Assembly: GCA_902825875.1 (NCBI GenBank)
Contig: CADECP010000013.1
Span: 103,050-167,049, forward strand
Source: an uncultured Acidobacteriota bacterium
Lineage (GTDB): Bacteria; Acidobacteriota; Blastocatellia; RBC074
DNA length: 64,000 nt
Reading direction: 5' to 3'
Positions 1 through 9,230 of the stretch are shown here, piece by piece. Position 1 is the first letter of the stretch. Every line of letters starts with the position of its first letter. The notes beneath the pieces are model-generated. The model was not told the DNA's origin, made no database searches, and saw only the letters and a list, made by a program, of their open reading frames with translations. Both the position numbers and the translations under genes were made by a program.

Positions 1-1396
1 AACTCACCACCGAAGCGCGCGCGAATTCGGCAAACAACATTCCTTCGACGGCGCGCGGGCGAGCCAGCTTTGCCGCGGCCAATGGCTGCGCCGATTGCAA
101 TATAACCTGCAACGATTGCGCGAATCGGCGTTCGCCAATCCATCGCAATTCCGTCGCATCGTGTTCGCCAGCGTCGCTGGTTTCGTTGATCTGCGAATCG
201 AATTCGTGACTCAAATACGAGTATCGGTATTCGTCGTACTCGCGTTCTTCTGTCGAAGCGCCAAAATCGTAATAAGAATACCGCTCCCAATCTTTGTGAG
301 AATTCTTCTTCGCAACGGCGTCAGGCTTTCCGGTGAACAACGCGCCGCTGACTAATTCAGCAACACCTGCGAAATCGCCACCAACGGCTCGCATCTGCAC
401 AAATGGAACATCGGCAGGAACGATTTGCTGCAACCGTCCGGCAATTTGCGGTGGCACGGCGACAGATTCCGGTTTGCCGTTCAACAAAAACTCTCGGCGT
501 TCGACCCAACTTCCCTGCTGCATTTCCAGATCGAACATTCCGGCGCGAATGTTTTTCAAATCGGCAACTTCGCTCATCAACCAGTAATGTTTGAAATACC
601 AATCGTCGTTCAGTTTCGATTGAGCCACCCAGACCGTGACGAAATGCGGAGCCACAGTTTTCGCCAACGATTGAAAATCCGGCTCATCGGTCAACCGATC
701 TTTTTGGTGATCTTTTGGGCGATCTTTCTTCACTGCCCCCCACGTTTGATTGATGTTCGCCAACGCGCGCAGCAACAACGCTTCGCTGGTCGCCAAAACA
801 AATCGCCCTTTGATGTTGGCAAAAGCGATGTGCTGTTTCTGCCGCCCGCGGTCGGCTTCGACATCGTGCAGGTAGTAAACCATCCCGTCCGGCAATTCCA
901 TTTTTTCAAAGCTGTCTTTGTTCTGAAGAAATCGGCAGGCTTCAAACTTCGCTTCGCTGAGCGGAGCAATCAACACCAAATCGAGCTTGCCGATGTCGTA
1001 AACCGCAATCGCTGCTCGATTGTCGGCAATCGAACCGAACGCAGCCAGATCAATCGCAAACCCCGCCGCCGAATTGAACTCCTCCCAACGCGCCAGCAGC
1101 TTCATCGCCAAATGCCGCGATTGCATTTGCTGAAAGTTGACGCTGGCGTTGTAGCGTTCTTTCAGTTGCGATTCATTCCATTGCTTCAACAACGCGGGCA
1201 AATCTTTGAACTGAGCGTAAACCAGCGCGCCGCGCGGAAAGTCCGCAGCCTGTTCAAAATTCTTTTCCGCTCGCTGAGCCGACACCGCGCTGACAATCAA
1301 ACCTATGACAATCAGCGCCAGCAACAACGCAACAGTCAGCAACGTGCGTTTGCCAATCAGTCGCAAATCGTTTTTTGAAATGACATTTGAAAACAT
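1..1396 (-). CDS. Membrane-anchored protein of unknown function, C-terminus outside window
   Basis: The minus-strand frame is open from an ATG at 1396 to the left edge (465 codons seen, no stop). The first ~40 residues hold a basic stretch and one hydrophobic segment (roughly residues 18-38), so it is a signal anchor or uncleaved signal. The rest looks soluble and extracytoplasmic, with a motif FPRGALVYAQFKDLP soon after the anchor. That opening resembles DUF3352-type proteins, but this is a weak impression and I do not recognise the family. It starts 11 bp after the stop of the giant TPR gene and is the last visible gene of a four-gene run of exported proteins. Function unknown. Confidence 0.75.
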   Translation of the reverse strand, partial: MFSNVISKNDLRLIGKRTLLTVALLLALIVIGLIVSAVSAQRAEKNFEQAADFPRGALVYAQFKDLPALLKQWNESQLKERYNASVNFQQMQSRHLAMKLLARWEEFNSAAGFAIDLAAFGSIADNRAAIAVYDIGKLDLVLIAPLSEAKFEACRFLQNKDSFEKMELPDGMVYYLHDVEADRGRQKQHIAFANIKGRFVLATSEALLLRALANINQTWGAVKKDRPKDHQKDRLTDEPDFQSLAKTVAPHFVTVWVAQSKLNDDWYFKHYWLMSEVADLKNIRAGMFDLEMQQGSWVERREFLLNGKPESVAVPPQIAGRLQQIVPADVPFVQMRAVGGDFAGVAELVSGALFTGKPDAVAKKNSHKDWERYSYYDFGASTEEREYDEYRYSYLSHEFDSQINETSDAGEHDATELRWIGERRFAQSLQVILQSAQPLAAAKLARPRAVEGMLFAEFARASVVS

Positions 1397-1407
1397 AGAT
1401 TCCCCCT

Positions 1408-4400
1408 TCAACGTGCAGTTACCGGTCTGTCATCAACCGTCAGCGACAAACCGCGCTTGCCGGTCTTTTCTTTCTGCTTTGCTTTCAACTGCTCAATGCG
1501 CGTTTCGGCTTTGCGGCGTTCATCGGCGTTTATCCGACCAAAACGCGCTCGTTCAAATTCTGCGGCTTTGTCGAATTCGCCAACCTGTTCCGCTGCCATC
1601 GAAAGCAGCGCCAGCAATTCCAACTGAGACCGTTGCTGTCGCTCCGCCGCGCGAACTGGCAACGTTTGAAACTTAGCCGGAGCAACAGGCAAAACAGCAT
1701 CGTCAACTCCAACGACTCCAACAGCCGTCGCCCCGCGCAATCGGTCATCAACTGCGGCAACTTTCAACGCCGCACCGGGCTGACCAAGACGCACGTAAAG
1801 TCGCGTCATCTGCCAGCGCAATTCGTCTTCGCTGGAACCGAACGCCGTCATCGCCGACGAATCTGACAGAGGAACCAACGACGCAGCGAATCCGTTCAAA
1901 GCCTCGCGTTCCTGCCCCGCGCGTTTCAACAAAACAGCGCGCAACAGCCGCAACTGATTGCTGGGCAAGTTCGCAGTCACGCTTTCCAAAGATTTCGCCG
2001 CTTCGCCCATTTGTCCGCGACCGGCCAACGACAAAGCCGCAATCGCCGCCGCTGCTTCCCTGTCTTTGCCGCTTTGTTCGGCCAAGACTTTCCACTGATC
2101 GTCACGCTTGCCAGCGACTTCCGGCGTTATCCACAAAGCCGTCCATCTTGTTTTCCGAACGACTCGCCGGTCGGCAATCAACGAAACCAGCGACTTCACG
2201 GCATCGTTTTCCAGTTTGTTGGCCGCCAACAGCCGCGCCAACTCCAATCGGCAATTGCCGTCTTCCGGCTGTAACGCCAACATCTGTTGACGGTATTCAA
2301 TCGCTGCCGCGAACTGCCCAAACTCCGCAGCCGTTTCCGCCGACAGCCGCAACGAATCGGCAATCGTCAGCCGATTGCTGGCCGCAGGCTTTTCGATTCG
2401 CACGTCTTCAATCGCGCGAGCCTTGATCACTGGCATCTCCATCAATTCCGCCAACGCCTCGCTGCGTTCCGACGATGAAGCGATGCTGTTCATCAACTGC
2501 AACAGCTTCAGCGCGCCCGCCGCATCGCCTTTGGCAAATTGCAGTCGCGCCAATCCGACAAACGGAGCTTCGGTCAATTGCTCCAGCGCAAGCTGTCGCT
2601 CATAAGCCGCGCGTAACAACTCGCCTGCTTCCGCTGGTCGTTGTTCGCGCCGCAACATTTCAACTGCCTGGTTCAATCGTTCTTGATTTGGCGCAGCGAC
2701 TTTCTCAAGCTTGTCGCTGACTTCTATGCCGGCAAAATGCTTCAAGCCGACGACGGCTTGCGGCATTCGCCCAGAGCGAACTTCCAATCGCAGTTTTGCC
2801 AATCGCAACCACGCCGGGCGCGCGAACTTGCCTTTGCATTCCTGTTCAACACCCGCAATTAACGCCGCAACCTCAGCGCCTTTGCGCTCGGCAACCAGCA
2901 ACTCCAACAATTCTTTTCGCCAAGCCAGGCGCGTTCCTTCGGTTTCATTGGCACGTGCGCCGCCTTTGTGATCCTGCGCTTCTTCGATTTCGTCAACGCT
3001 CCAGGTTGGATGTAGCCGCGTCAGGCTTTCAAAATCGAAATCCCAAGCCTGGCCAAATAACCCTGTCGTTCGTTGAATCAGAAGTTCGTAAAACGGCGCG
3101 CGTTGCGAACGTTCGACCAACGATTCATGCACAACCATTTCTGCCAACAACGTATCTTTCGGAACGGCGTCGGCGAGCTGGCGCAAAAATACGGCCTTCG
3201 CGCTTTCGTTCGTCTTACCAAACGATTCCACCAGCGAACGAATCAATGGCTTCAACGCTTCAAATTCTTTTTCCGCCTGCTTGTCAGTCCGCCAAGATTC
3301 AAAAGCAATTTGCTTCAGATGCCAGGCCACAAACGGTTGCAAGGCCGCGCGCGCTTCCGATTGCAAACCGTGTTTGCTCAGTGTTCGCAGGTAAAGCTGT
3401 TCATCGCCAACTGAAAATTTTTCCCCTGCCAAAATCCGCGCCCACTGTTCGCGTGCCTTCTGCCCATCGCCAAGCTGAAAGTAAGCCGAGCCAATATCCG
3501 CAATCACGGCTTTGTCGCCGCCACGCATTTCAGCCGCCAACAACAAATGCTCCAAAGCCTGTGCGGCGCGTTTCTGTTCCAGCAACCAACGCCCAAGCCT
3601 GTGCTGTTCAGCCGCGTCTTTCGGTTTGCTTTCCAGCATTGCAGGCAAAAACTTATCGCCGCGTTGCCGCGAATTTTCAGACAAAGACAACCAGCGCCCA
3701 TAAATTTCAGCCAGAGCAAACCAGTTGTCGCCGATCAATTCGCGCGACGAATCGGGCTTGGCCGAAACCATCTCGCCAATGGTTCGCCAGCCGAGCGCAG
3801 CCAGAAACTGAGCTTCGTTCGATTGATTCAAATCACGCGCAGCGAAACTCAATTCCGCTTGTTTGGTGTTTTGCCAGACCGCGTTCATCGGCGCAGCCTT
3901 GATCGCTTCGCTGGCCAATTGTCGTTCGTTGTTTCGCAGCAGTGCGTTGATAAGTTGAAAGCGAAACGGCGTGGCCGAGTTGATGGCCTGTCGCAATTCC
4001 CCGCGACCGGCTTCGCCGTTTTCCAGCAAGGCTTCAAAGTAACGTTCGATCAACGCGGCGTTGACTGGCTTTTTGTCGCCCGATGATTGAAGTGCCGATT
4101 GCAAAGACAGTTGAAACTCAGCGCGCAACGTCGCCAATTCTTTTTCCCGGTCGTTGGTCAGCCGGGCGTATTCGACAATTATCGAGCGATAGTTCGAACT
4201 GCTAAGCTCTTGATTCTTCGCCAGCTCCTTCTCGGCCAACTCAACCACGCGGTGATAAGCGCCGCGCTCCGAATAAAAATTGACCAGAGTCGTCAACCGA
4301 TCCCGGTAAATTGATTCAGGATTTGTTGTCGTCGTGGAAGTGAGTTTCGCCGCTGAATCCTTGCGCGCAATCAAAATCGTTTCGGCCAGATCGTTAAAGC

Positions 4401-7400
4401 CTGCGCGGTGGCTGAGGTTCAACAACATCGCTTGCGTGCCGTCGGCTTCGGCTTGCGTGCCGCCAGCGGCAATCCATTGCTGCAAATCACTATGAAGCGC
4501 AGCCAGTTCGTCACCCGTCGCAAGCTCGCTGGCGATTTTGCCAACCGATTCCGGCACTGCCCGATCAAAAGTTTCCAACAAGCTTCGGGCTTTGCCAGCC
4601 AGCAAATTGTCGCCGCTGACGGCATCGCGTTTGATGCGTTCGCGCACTTCCCACAACCGCCGTGCGATTTGATCCAGCGACTCTTCATCGCGCAACGTCG
4701 AAACATATCCGCTCAATTCGTAAGCGTTGAGTTGATGCTTGTAAAAATCTTTCGAGAAAGCGTTCCAGGCCGCGCGATAAGTTTCAATCGCCTTTGCGCG
4801 TTCGGTGCGCGGCAAGGCTGTGGCTTCGGCAAACTGTTCGCCGAGCGTTTTCAGCTTCGGTTTTTCAACCGGCAATTTGCCGCGCACTGCGTCGGCTTCA
4901 CGTTTGCGACCGGCTTTGTCATAAGCGTCGGCCAGCAAACGGATGTAAACCGGATCGTCGTTCGTGCGTTCAACGCAAAGCTTCAGAGCGTCAATCGCCG
5001 AGTTGAATTCCTTCGCTCGCAAGGCCATCTCGGCCAGTTCGCGCTGCAATTCGATCATCTCCGGCTGATTGTTGATCGCCTGGCGCATCTGCGTTTTGGC
5101 ATTCGCCCAATCGTTTTTGGAATCGTGCAACCGCGCCAGCACCAGATTCCAGCGGTAGTTTTTGAAAGCCTGCGCCGAAGCTTTTTTGTAATACTCGATC
5201 ATCGCATCGGCTCCGCCGTAACGTTTGGCGTATTCGATAGCCGCGTTGACGTTGGCTTCGTCGTCGGGATTGCGGTTGATGATTTCGATGTGCTGTTCGA
5301 TGGCCGACGGGTAATCGCGCAACTGCGTGAACGATTCGATCACCTGTTCGCGCAACGTGGCAATGGTTTGGCGCATAGCCAGATGATCGGTTTCGGTATC
5401 TTTGACCGCGCGAATGGTTTGGCGATACCGATCACGCAAAGCGTCGGCTTTCGATTGTCGAACGTACAACTTCGACAGTTCGCCGAACACATCCAGGTTC
5501 GCAGGGTTTTCGTCGTACAGTTTTTTCAGCGTCGCTTCAGCCGCCGCCAATTGACTGCGTTCGACTTGATGCGCCGCCAGTTTGCAAGCGAAAACATAAC
5601 GGAACTTTCCCTTGCTGCGTTGAGCCGAACTCGCCAGCAACCGCATGGACTGTTCGCGTTTGCCCAACCGCCAGTAAAAATCTGCCGCTTCGGTCAGCAC
5701 TCCGTAATTCGTTGGATGCGCCGCGACCAATTGGCTGACGGTTGCGGCGGCGGATTCTTTTTGGCCTGCGCTGGCTGCGCGGTCGGCCAGTTGCAATCGG
5801 TAAGAAATTTTCTGCCTCTCGGTTTTGGACGCAACGGCCAATCGCCGCAACACGGCAAGTTCGCCCGCCGCATCTTCGTGGTCGTTGAATAATTCCTGAG
5901 CGTTATTCAAAAACGCAGGCCAGTTGCTGGTCGTGACTTGTCGTTTCAACAAAGGCGCGGCGATTTCCCACTGCTGCAAATCATTCATCAAAAAAGCGTA
6001 GCCAAGCACAATGCCGTCGCGTTCGTCGGCGTTGCGAATTCTGGCCAATTGCAGGTTCAACGCCTGGCGCAATTGCTGAGGCATGTCTTTGCGCGCGAAC
6101 AAGGTTTTCAACCGAGCTTTCGCTCGCCGGTAATGCGGCGAATGCACGTGCAGGTCTTTGACGTATTCGGTCAACGCTTCATCGGTTTTGTGCTGAGCTT
6201 CCAGCAAAGCCGCAACCTGAAAAGCGTAAAGCGAATCATCCTGTTTTTGCCGACGAATTGTTTTCAGCACACGCAGCGCGTCGTCGTATTGAAAGTAGTC
6301 CCAATAGATTGTCGCCGTTTCCAGATAAGTTTCTTCGTCACCCGCGCCCAGTTTCAGCAACTGTTCCCATTCGTTTGCCGCGCGTTTGTAATCGCCAAGT
6401 TCGGCAAAAACTTCTCCGGCTCGTGTGCGATGATCGGTTGACGACGGCGCAACGTTGGACGAGGCAAGTTGCAACTGCGCGCACTCCGCCAACGATTGCT
6501 GATCTTTCTGGCCGAACGAACGAGTGAAGGCAATCAACCGCTGGCTGAATTCCGGCGTGTTCGGATACAGGCGATTCAATTCACGGTAAGCGTCAACAGC
6601 TTCTTCAAAGTTCGACAACCAAGCCGAAGCGTCGGCTCGGAACATTTTGTAAATCGCGTTGTCGCGTCCGCGCGCGGTTTGACTGAATTCACGCAACTTG
6701 CCGCTGCCGGATAAATGCGACAAATACCGCTGACGAATGCTGGCCGATTCAAAGTAATGCTCGGCCAACAATCGCTGCCACTCGCTCCACTGTTTGTGGC
6801 CTTCGTAATATCGCAGCAGCGATTCGACAAACTGGCGGTTATGCGGAAACCGTTCGTGAGCCGTCAGGTGCAAACTCAAATACAGTCGTTCATCAAATGC
6901 CGAAGCCGTTGGAAATGCGCCAGTCTGAATGAACCTGGCCAGATAAGATTCAACTTCGCGGTCGTTCATTCGGCCAATCAGTTCGCGCGAAAATTGTTCA
7001 AACTCTACCTGACGTTTTTGCCGCAAATACCAACGCGCCAACCGGTCAGTCCAGACCTTCGATTGAAAACGTTTGATGGCTTCCTGGTACACGCGCAACT
7101 GATCTTCGGTCAGATTCGTCTGCCCCAACCATTGCAGCCGCTGTTCGTACAAACCTTGTTCGTCGGGATATTTTTTGACTTCGGCGGAATACAGCGCCAA
7201 CACGTCTGCCGCTCGATTTTCTTTCATCAACGAAGCGACAAAACGCGCCAGCACCATTTCATAAGTCACGCTGCCGGTTGTCTTGCGCTTGCCAGTCAGC
7301 GCGACCGCTCGAAACCGAGTCGAACTGTTCAAACGATAATTTTCTTCGCCGTCGCTGAAAGCATCGTTGACGCCGTAACCGATGTTCGTCGGCGGAGGAT

Positions 7401-9081
7401 AGCCATCTGTGTTTGTGCTTTCGCTGCTGGGTTCGGCAACGCCTGTCGCCGTAACCAGTGGCTGGCCGCTTTTTCGCTGCTTGCCTAAATGATCCAGCAA
7501 CCGTTGATAGGTTTCGCGTTCGCGCGCGTGGTCGCCGGTTTGAATGTAAGCGTCGGCCAGTTTCAGCGCGACTTCGGCAAATTGCGGGGCATCGCCGTAA
7601 CGTTTTTCAAATTCAGCCAACAGCGTTGCCGCAAGTTCAGTTTCTTTGGCTGAAGTGTGCAGCCGAATCAAATCCAGATACATCTGCGCCAACGCTGGCG
7701 AAGTCGGATATTCACGTTTGAATGTGTTGAAAACGCGATAAGCGGCAGCTCGATTGAAATGCGCTACGGCTGCTTGCTCGGCTTGATCGAAATGGTATTG
7801 CGGTTGTGAATCGGCCAACACCAGCGACAACACTCCGCTCAGCATGCCTGGGTGCGGATCGGCTTTGGCTACGTCCTGATAAAACTTCAAATCGCCGTCG
7901 GTCAGCACAGTGCGTTTGTCGTTGGCATCCAGCAGCAACTCGAAAATTTGGTAAACGACTTTTTCGCGCAACTCGCTGCCGCGTTGCAAACCGCCAGCCT
8001 GATGCAGCGTGTACAAAAACCGCGAAGCCAACTCCGCTTCGTCGTGCATCAACAACAACCGCGCTGCCGTCGCCAACTCTTCCGGCTTCCACTGAACGCG
8101 CCGCGCCGCACGCGCCTGTTCAAGCTGCGTGAAAATCGCCGCCGCGCCGACTTCGTTGAATTCGTAATCGTAAAACCAGTAATGAAACAACCTGACTGTT
8201 GCATCGAAGTTCGTTGGGTTGCGGCGAAGCGACTGCTTCAACTCCTTGCCGTAAGCTCGCAGCCGGTCGCGCTCGCTCAAAAAGTCGTAGTAAAAATGCC
8301 GCGATTGCTCATCCGACCAAAACGGATCGAAGGCAGCGACATAAACCTTTTCGGCTTCTACGCCGCGTTTCAACTCAACCAGTGCAGCGACTTCTTTTTG
8401 CAGAAAGAAACTCTGCTCATCGGGAAAAGCGGCTTTGTGTTGGTGAACGGCTTTCAGAGCTTCGGCGTGATTTTTCTTTTCGATCAGATGTTCGATGAAC
8501 TTTTTGACGACTTCAAAAGCTGCTGGGTCAGAAGCAATCAACTGAGTGAAAAACTCCGGGCGCTGATACTTTTCCAGCCGATGCCGCGCGGCGAGTTCGA
8601 TCAACTGACTTAAAACTTCAGCGCGTTCGTTGGCTGGCGAAGCGGCAATCATTCGCTCCAACGTTGCGGCTTGTTCGGCAAACCGAGCGCGACGACTGTA
8701 AAAACTCGCCAGCGTTGACAGCGCGGCGACACTGTTTTTCTGAAGCTCGACGTATCGCAGCATCGCTTGATGAGCGGTGTCTGCATTGCCCAATTTTTCG
8801 TCAAGCTCCGCCAGTTTCAACGCAACATCAGCATCATTCGGAAATTGCTTTTGAACTTCGACCAATCGCGCGCGAGCTTCAACGGTTGGATACGGCACGA
8901 TGGCTTGAGCGCCGAAAAATTCCTGGCGCGTGAACAACGCCGCTTCAATTTGCGCCGAATGATCGTTGGGGCTGGCCGTAGTTTCAGCAGCGTGTTGAGG
9001 TTTGATAACAACGAAGGCAATTGCCAATACGATCAGCGGCAACATCGTCCCTCTCATCAGCTTGAAAGATGTCCTTTTCAC
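1408..9081 (-). CDS. Giant exported tetratricopeptide-repeat protein (2557 aa)
   Basis: The start is a GTG at 9081, preceded by a perfect AAGGAGG ribosome binding site (9089-9095) at good spacing. The N-terminus has a basic start and a hydrophobic stretch (LPLIVLAIAFVVI), a signal peptide or anchor, so the protein is exported. The remainder is almost entirely helical TPR-type repeats, for example segments with the A-x-x-L-Y-x-x-x-P-x-N pattern near residues 70-130, 460-560 and 1100-1400. No catalytic domain was recognised. TPR solenoids scaffold protein complexes; one of this length outside the cytoplasm suggests a large surface or periplasmic assembly. It lies downstream of a VIT/vWA gene and a beta-propeller gene, both also exported. 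Confidence 0.85.
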   Translation of the reverse strand: MKRTSFKLMRGTMLPLIVLAIAFVVIKPQHAAETTASPNDHSAQIEAALFTRQEFFGAQAIVPYPTVEARARLVEVQKQFPNDADVALKLAELDEKLGNADTAHQAMLRYVELQKNSVAALSTLASFYSRRARFAEQAATLERMIAASPANERAEVLSQLIELAARHRLEKYQRPEFFTQLIASDPAAFEVVKKFIEHLIEKKNHAEALKAVHQHKAAFPDEQSFFLQKEVAALVELKRGVEAEKVYVAAFDPFWSDEQSRHFYYDFLSERDRLRAYGKELKQSLRRNPTNFDATVRLFHYWFYDYEFNEVGAAAIFTQLEQARAARRVQWKPEELATAARLLLMHDEAELASRFLYTLHQAGGLQRGSELREKVVYQIFELLLDANDKRTVLTDGDLKFYQDVAKADPHPGMLSGVLSLVLADSQPQYHFDQAEQAAVAHFNRAAAYRVFNTFKREYPTSPALAQMYLDLIRLHTSAKETELAATLLAEFEKRYGDAPQFAEVALKLADAYIQTGDHARERETYQRLLDHLGKQRKSGQPLVTATGVAEPSSESTNTDGYPPPTNIGYGVNDAFSDGEENYRLNSSTRFRAVALTGKRKTTGSVTYEMVLARFVASLMKENRAADVLALYSAEVKKYPDEQGLYEQRLQWLGQTNLTEDQLRVYQEAIKRFQSKVWTDRLARWYLRQKRQVEFEQFSRELIGRMNDREVESYLARFIQTGAFPTASAFDERLYLSLHLTAHERFPHNRQFVESLLRYYEGHKQWSEWQRLLAEHYFESASIRQRYLSHLSGSGKLREFSQTARGRDNAIYKMFRADASAWLSNFEEAVDAYRELNRLYPNTPEFSQRLIAFTRSFGQKDQQSLAECAQLQLASSNVAPSSTDHRTRAGEVFAELGDYKRAANEWEQLLKLGAGDEETYLETATIYWDYFQYDDALRVLKTIRRQKQDDSLYAFQVAALLEAQHKTDEALTEYVKDLHVHSPHYRRAKARLKTLFARKDMPQQLRQALNLQLARIRNADERDGIVLGYAFLMNDLQQWEIAAPLLKRQVTTSNWPAFLNNAQELFNDHEDAAGELAVLRRLAVASKTERQKISYRLQLADRAASAGQKESAAATVSQLVAAHPTNYGVLTEAADFYWRLGKREQSMRLLASSAQRSKGKFRYVFACKLAAHQVERSQLAAAEATLKKLYDENPANLDVFGELSKLYVRQSKADALRDRYRQTIRAVKDTETDHLAMRQTIATLREQVIESFTQLRDYPSAIEQHIEIINRNPDDEANVNAAIEYAKRYGGADAMIEYYKKASAQAFKNYRWNLVLARLHDSKNDWANAKTQMRQAINNQPEMIELQRELAEMALRAKEFNSAIDALKLCVERTNDDPVYIRLLADAYDKAGRKREADAVRGKLPVEKPKLKTLGEQFAEATALPRTERAKAIETYRAAWNAFSKDFYKHQLNAYELSGYVSTLRDEESLDQIARRLWEVRERIKRDAVSGDNLLAGKARSLLETFDRAVPESVGKIASELATGDELAALHSDLQQWIAAGGTQAEADGTQAMLLNLSHRAGFNDLAETILIARKDSAAKLTSTTTTNPESIYRDRLTTLVNFYSERGAYHRVVELAEKELAKNQELSSSNYRSIIVEYARLTNDREKELATLRAEFQLSLQSALQSSGDKKPVNAALIERYFEALLENGEAGRGELRQAINSATPFRFQLINALLRNNERQLASEAIKAAPMNAVWQNTKQAELSFAARDLNQSNEAQFLAALGWRTIGEMVSAKPDSSRELIGDNWFALAEIYGRWLSLSENSRQRGDKFLPAMLESKPKDAAEQHRLGRWLLEQKRAAQALEHLLLAAEMRGGDKAVIADIGSAYFQLGDGQKAREQWARILAGEKFSVGDEQLYLRTLSKHGLQSEARAALQPFVAWHLKQIAFESWRTDKQAEKEFEALKPLIRSLVESFGKTNESAKAVFLRQLADAVPKDTLLAEMVVHESLVERSQRAPFYELLIQRTTGLFGQAWDFDFESLTRLHPTWSVDEIEEAQDHKGGARANETEGTRLAWRKELLELLVAERKGAEVAALIAGVEQECKGKFARPAWLRLAKLRLEVRSGRMPQAVVGLKHFAGIEVSDKLEKVAAPNQERLNQAVEMLRREQRPAEAGELLRAAYERQLALEQLTEAPFVGLARLQFAKGDAAGALKLLQLMNSIASSSERSEALAELMEMPVIKARAIEDVRIEKPAASNRLTIADSLRLSAETAAEFGQFAAAIEYRQQMLALQPEDGNCRLELARLLAANKLENDAVKSLVSLIADRRVVRKTRWTALWITPEVAGKRDDQWKVLAEQSGKDREAAAAIAALSLAGRGQMGEAAKSLESVTANLPSNQLRLLRAVLLKRAGQEREALNGFAASLVPLSDSSAMTAFGSSEDELRWQMTRLYVRLGQPGAALKVAAVDDRLRGATAVGVVGVDDAVLPVAPAKFQTLPVRAAERQQRSQLELLALLSMAAEQVGEFDKAAEFERARFGRINADERRKAETRIEQLKAKQKEKTGKRGLSLTVDDRPVTAR

Positions 9082-9097
9082 AACGAACCCTCCTTAG

Positions 9098-9202
9098 TCA
9101 TTAGCCATGGACCATTCGCCATTAACCATTATTCGACAGGTAAAAAACGCTCTTACCCTGGCGGTTAATGGATAATGCGTAATGGCCAATGGTTAATGGC
9201 CA
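9098..9202. repeat. Intergenic inverted repeat, ATTAACCATT family, copy A
   Basis: About 105 bp between the VIT/vWA gene and the TPR gene. A left arm CCATTAACCATT (9119-9130) pairs perfectly with AATGGTTAATGG (9188-9199). Further degenerate ATTGGCCATT/AATGGCCAAT units lie outside, and a spacer carries GGTA and TACCCT. A second copy with the same arms and spacer pattern lies at about 20824-20922 and a partial one at 13949-13979. It sits directly upstream of the TPR gene's ribosome binding site. Confidence 0.75.
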
Positions 9203-9230
9203 GAGTTTAATTTGGCACTTGGCGCATAAG

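Noticed and set aside
425..1378. 317-aa plus-strand frame
   Set aside because: It mirrors the codon frame of the partial minus-strand membrane-anchored gene, has no ribosome binding site and encodes an Arg/Gln-rich sequence without domains.
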